From an uncultured Latescibacterota bacterium (GTDB taxonomy: Bacteria; Latescibacterota; UBA2968; UBA8231): a DNA stretch of 64,000 bases. Location: assembly GCA_951813615.1 (NCBI GenBank), contig OX638377.1, positions 1,922,001 to 1,986,000 of the forward strand. Direction: 5' to 3'. The translations under genes and the position numbers were made by a program. Below, in pieces: positions 62,096 through 64,000 of the stretch (positions within the stretch are counted from its first letter, which is position 1; each line of letters begins with the position of its first letter). The notes under the pieces are model-generated. The model saw only the letters and a program-made list of their open reading frames with translations, was not told the DNA's origin and made no database searches.

Positions 62096-63022
62096 ATGGT
62101 ATACCACATCCCGGTTATGGTCGAGGAAGTGGTCGCAGGGCTGGTCGCCGATCCGGACGGAGCGTACGTGGATGCGACGGCCGGCGGCGGCGGCCACAGT
62201 TGGGCTGTGCTGCAAGCCCTCGACCCCAAGGGGCGGCTGCTGGCAGTGGATCGCGACCGGGAGGCCGTGGCGGTAGCGCGAGCGAGGTTGGCAGCCGATA
62301 CGCGGGTCGTCGTGCGGCAAGGCCGCTTTGCCGAATTGAGCGAGCTGCTGGCGCAAGAGGAGATAGGGCCGTTGAGCGGAGTCCTGTTCGACTTAGGGGT
62401 TTCGTCGCATCAGATCGACGCACCGGCTCGGGGATTCAGCTATCAGGCCGACGGGCCGCTCGACATGCGGATGGATGCAGAAGTTGGCCCAACAGCCGCC
62501 GAATTGATCGCAGCGAGCAGCGAGGTCGAACTGGCCGAGTTGATTGCACACTACGGGGAAGAGCGCGGGGCGCGGCGCATCGCGCGGTCGATCTATCGGC
62601 AGCAGCAACTCGCACCCTTGACGACTACGCAGGCTTTGCGGCAGGTCGTAGCGGCCACGCGGCCCCAGATGCTCAACAAGACGCTGGCGCGCGTGTTCCA
62701 AGCATTGCGCATTGCCGTCAACGACGAGTTGGGGCAGTTGCAGGCGGGGTTGGAGGCTGTGGAGACGGCGTTGAAGCCCGGCGGTCGGTTGGCCGTCTTG
62801 GCTTATCACTCCTTGGAGGATCGCTTGGTCAAGCAGCATCTAGCGGCGCTGATACGCGGCTGTATTTGTCCGCCGCGAGTGCCCATTTGCACCTGCGGGC
62901 GGAAACCGTCGTTCAAGCGGGTGAGTCACAAGTTGCAGAGGGCGAGCGAAGCCGAGGTCAAACAAAATACTCGAGCGCGCAGCGCCATTTTGAGAATTTA
63001 CGAAAAAACCGAGGTAGGCTGA
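62096..63022 (+). CDS. rsmH: 16S rRNA (cytosine-1402-N4)-methyltransferase
   Basis: 308 aa. IPVMVEEVVAGL, YVDATAGGGGHSWAVL (SAM motif I), DLGVSSHQIDAPARGFSY, the helical insert LAELIAHYGEERGARRIARSIY and AYHSLEDRLVKQHL at the end. Methylates C1402 of 16S rRNA in the P site. Second gene of the dcw cluster, 21 bp after mraZ. Confidence 0.96.
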   Translation: MVYHIPVMVEEVVAGLVADPDGAYVDATAGGGGHSWAVLQALDPKGRLLAVDRDREAVAVARARLAADTRVVVRQGRFAELSELLAQEEIGPLSGVLFDLGVSSHQIDAPARGFSYQADGPLDMRMDAEVGPTAAELIAASSEVELAELIAHYGEERGARRIARSIYRQQQLAPLTTTQALRQVVAATRPQMLNKTLARVFQALRIAVNDELGQLQAGLEAVETALKPGGRLAVLAYHSLEDRLVKQHLAALIRGCICPPRVPICTCGRKPSFKRVSHKLQRASEAEVKQNTRARSAILRIYEKTEVG

Positions 63023-63023
63023 C

Positions 63024-63323
63024 ATGAGCAGAGGCGGAATTTCCTATGCGAAGTGCGTGCTTCTCATCGGGATACTAGCCGGGGCGGCTCTTTTCCACGT
63101 CTGGCAGAAAGTCGAAATGGCCCGGGTGACCGGTGGCATCATGACGGCTGAGGCGCAAATAGTAGAACTCGATCGGGAGCGCACCAAACTATTGACCGCT
63201 ATCTTGGTGCGGAAAAACTCTGGCTTTGTCGAGAAGGTGGCCTTTGGCCAGCTCGGCATGGTCTATCCCGAAAAAACCGCGGATGGCATGGGCAGCGCAT
63301 TGGCGCATTGGGAAGGCGATTGA
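63024..63323 (+). CDS. ftsL: FtsL-like cell division protein
   Basis: 99 aa. Short N-terminus, one membrane helix (CVLLIGILAGAALFHVWQ), then a leucine-heptad coiled coil (AEAQIVELDRERTKLL). Size, topology and position between rsmH and ftsI match FtsL; sequence similarity in this family is low, so the call rests mostly on context. Its TGA overlaps the next ATG. Confidence 0.8.
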   Translation: MSRGGISYAKCVLLIGILAGAALFHVWQKVEMARVTGGIMTAEAQIVELDRERTKLLTAILVRKNSGFVEKVAFGQLGMVYPEKTADGMGSALAHWEGD

Positions 63324-64000
63324 TGGGGCCACGGGTGCAACATACGGGCATTAATCGGCTGCGTTGGATCGCGGTTTTGGGCGCGATAGCGTGGCTAGGT
63401 CTGTCCGTACGCCTCGTGCAAATCCAAATCTTCAGGCACGAGGCGTATAGCGCTGAGGCTCTTGAACAGTACCAGAAACGCGTTGAGTTGAAAGCGAGTC
63501 GAGGCCGGATCGTGGATCGGCGCGGTAACAGCTTGGCCGTAGATGTCCCGGCTACGTCTTTTTACGCCCATCCCGATCAGATTGAGGATCCCAAGGGTGT
63601 AGCTGCCCACTTCGCGTCCCTGAGCGGTAAACGGACCGAGTCCATTGAGCGCCAATTGCGCGGGGACAAGCCGTTTGTCTATTTGGCGCGCCAGGTAGTT
63701 GACGCAGCCGCTGGCGGGGTGTCGTACGCTGGGGTGTTCCAAATACCGGAGACCCGTCGCCACTATCCCTTAGGGCCGCTGGCCGGTCAACTCATCGGGC
63801 ATACCAATATCGACAATAGCGGCCGCGAGGGGATTGAGCGGGCTTTTGACGATATGCTGCGCGAAAAGAACGGCTCGATATTGGGATACGTCGATGCGAA
63901 AGGCAAGCATGTGCCCGGACGGCAACAGCGACGCGAGGAGCCAGAGCACGGCCGCGACTTAGTGCTGACCCTCGACGTAGTCTATCAGGGAATTCTCGAG
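63323..64000 (+). CDS. ftsI: Penicillin-binding protein FtsI/PBP2 family, N-terminal part (runs off the window)
   Basis: 226 codons visible from ATG 63323 (TGATG overlap); no stop before the window end. One membrane helix (RLRWIAVLGAIAWLGLSVRLVQIQ), then the PBP dimerisation domain start ASRGRIVDRRGNSLAVD, YPLGPLAGQLIGHTNIDNSGREGIERAFDD and DLVLTLDVVYQ. The transpeptidase domain with the active-site Ser lies beyond the window. Cross-links septal peptidoglycan. Confidence 0.92.
   Translation, partial: MGPRVQHTGINRLRWIAVLGAIAWLGLSVRLVQIQIFRHEAYSAEALEQYQKRVELKASRGRIVDRRGNSLAVDVPATSFYAHPDQIEDPKGVAAHFASLSGKRTESIERQLRGDKPFVYLARQVVDAAAGGVSYAGVFQIPETRRHYPLGPLAGQLIGHTNIDNSGREGIERAFDDMLREKNGSILGYVDAKGKHVPGRQQRREEPEHGRDLVLTLDVVYQGILE

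Noticed and set aside
61993..63027. 344-codon plus-strand ORF overlapping rsmH
   Set aside because: Out-of-frame shadow of mraZ end and rsmH; low-complexity R/G-rich protein without a domain.

Overview
The window is dense, GC-rich bacterial chromosome. Most genes are housekeeping genes in short, often overlapping operons, with a few AT-richer accessory insertions. I found no rRNA, no CRISPR array and no prophage. An uncultured FCB-group-like lineage (for example Latescibacterota or a relative) is my inference. It rests on a FlgD-Ig/type IX-like C-terminal domain on a secreted protease, a PhyH dioxygenase among catabolic genes, a type I-beta glutamine synthetase and many fused enzymes. No 16S or other decisive marker is present.

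Layout. 0-3.4 kb: secreted beta-helix (pectate-lyase-like) protein. 3.6-5.5 kb: AT-rich DUF4238-type gene split by a complete IS5-family element (4187-5116, TTA target duplication). 5.5-9 kb: tetrapyrrole operon hemC, cobA-hemD fusion and a PurM/HypE-like gene. 9-10.5 kb: glnA, divergent from the heat-shock operon hrcA-grpE-dnaJ, which runs on into mrp, prmA and aroQ (10.7-15.7 kb). 15.7-20.6 kb: small secreted protein, RNase HII-YraN fusion, dihydroorotase, double ECF ATPase. 20.8-25.2 kb: lipoprotein hydrolase, glycosyltransferase, queA, ispDF, DedA. 25.2-28.2 kb: rplM-rpsI and rpsB-tsf-frr. 28.2-34 kb: UbiA-type prenyltransferase and a catabolic-looking group (HpcH aldolase, SDR, large uncharacterised protein, PhyH dioxygenase, CBM48-like protein).

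34.2-37 kb is the most distinctive accessory segment. It holds an SMC-like ATPase whose stop codon overlaps the start of a small PD-(D/E)XK-like protein, followed by a convergent AAA_14/DUF4143 ATPase. This is a plausible two-gene defence or conflict module; the function is inferred. 37-47.5 kb: lipoprotein, ECF sigma factor with a long C-terminal extension, ligand-binding lipoprotein, amidohydrolase, heterodimeric ABC exporter pair, TIM-barrel hydrolase-like protein. 47.75 kb: tRNA-Ala(UGC). 47.9-57.3 kb: thiolase, SSB, an orphan DNA methylase with a specificity-like domain, a YyaL/DUF255 protein, cysK and a matrixin/beta-propeller protease.

57.4-60.7 kb is a coherent sulfur/Fe-S operon. A MerR-family regulator with a Cys-rich tail sits in front of an IscA/ErpA carrier, a cysteine desulfurase and a rhodanese-E1 fusion, and a strong terminator closes the operon. 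After trmB, the division/wall (dcw) cluster begins with mraZ, preceded by three 10-bp direct repeats that fit a MraZ operator, then rsmH, an FtsL-like gene and ftsI, which runs off the right edge.

Two themes recur. One is gene fusion: cobA-hemD, rnhB-yraN, ecfA-ecfA, ispD-ispF, rhodanese-moeB, methylase-specificity and sigma-extension. The other is tight translational coupling through ATGA or TGATG overlaps.
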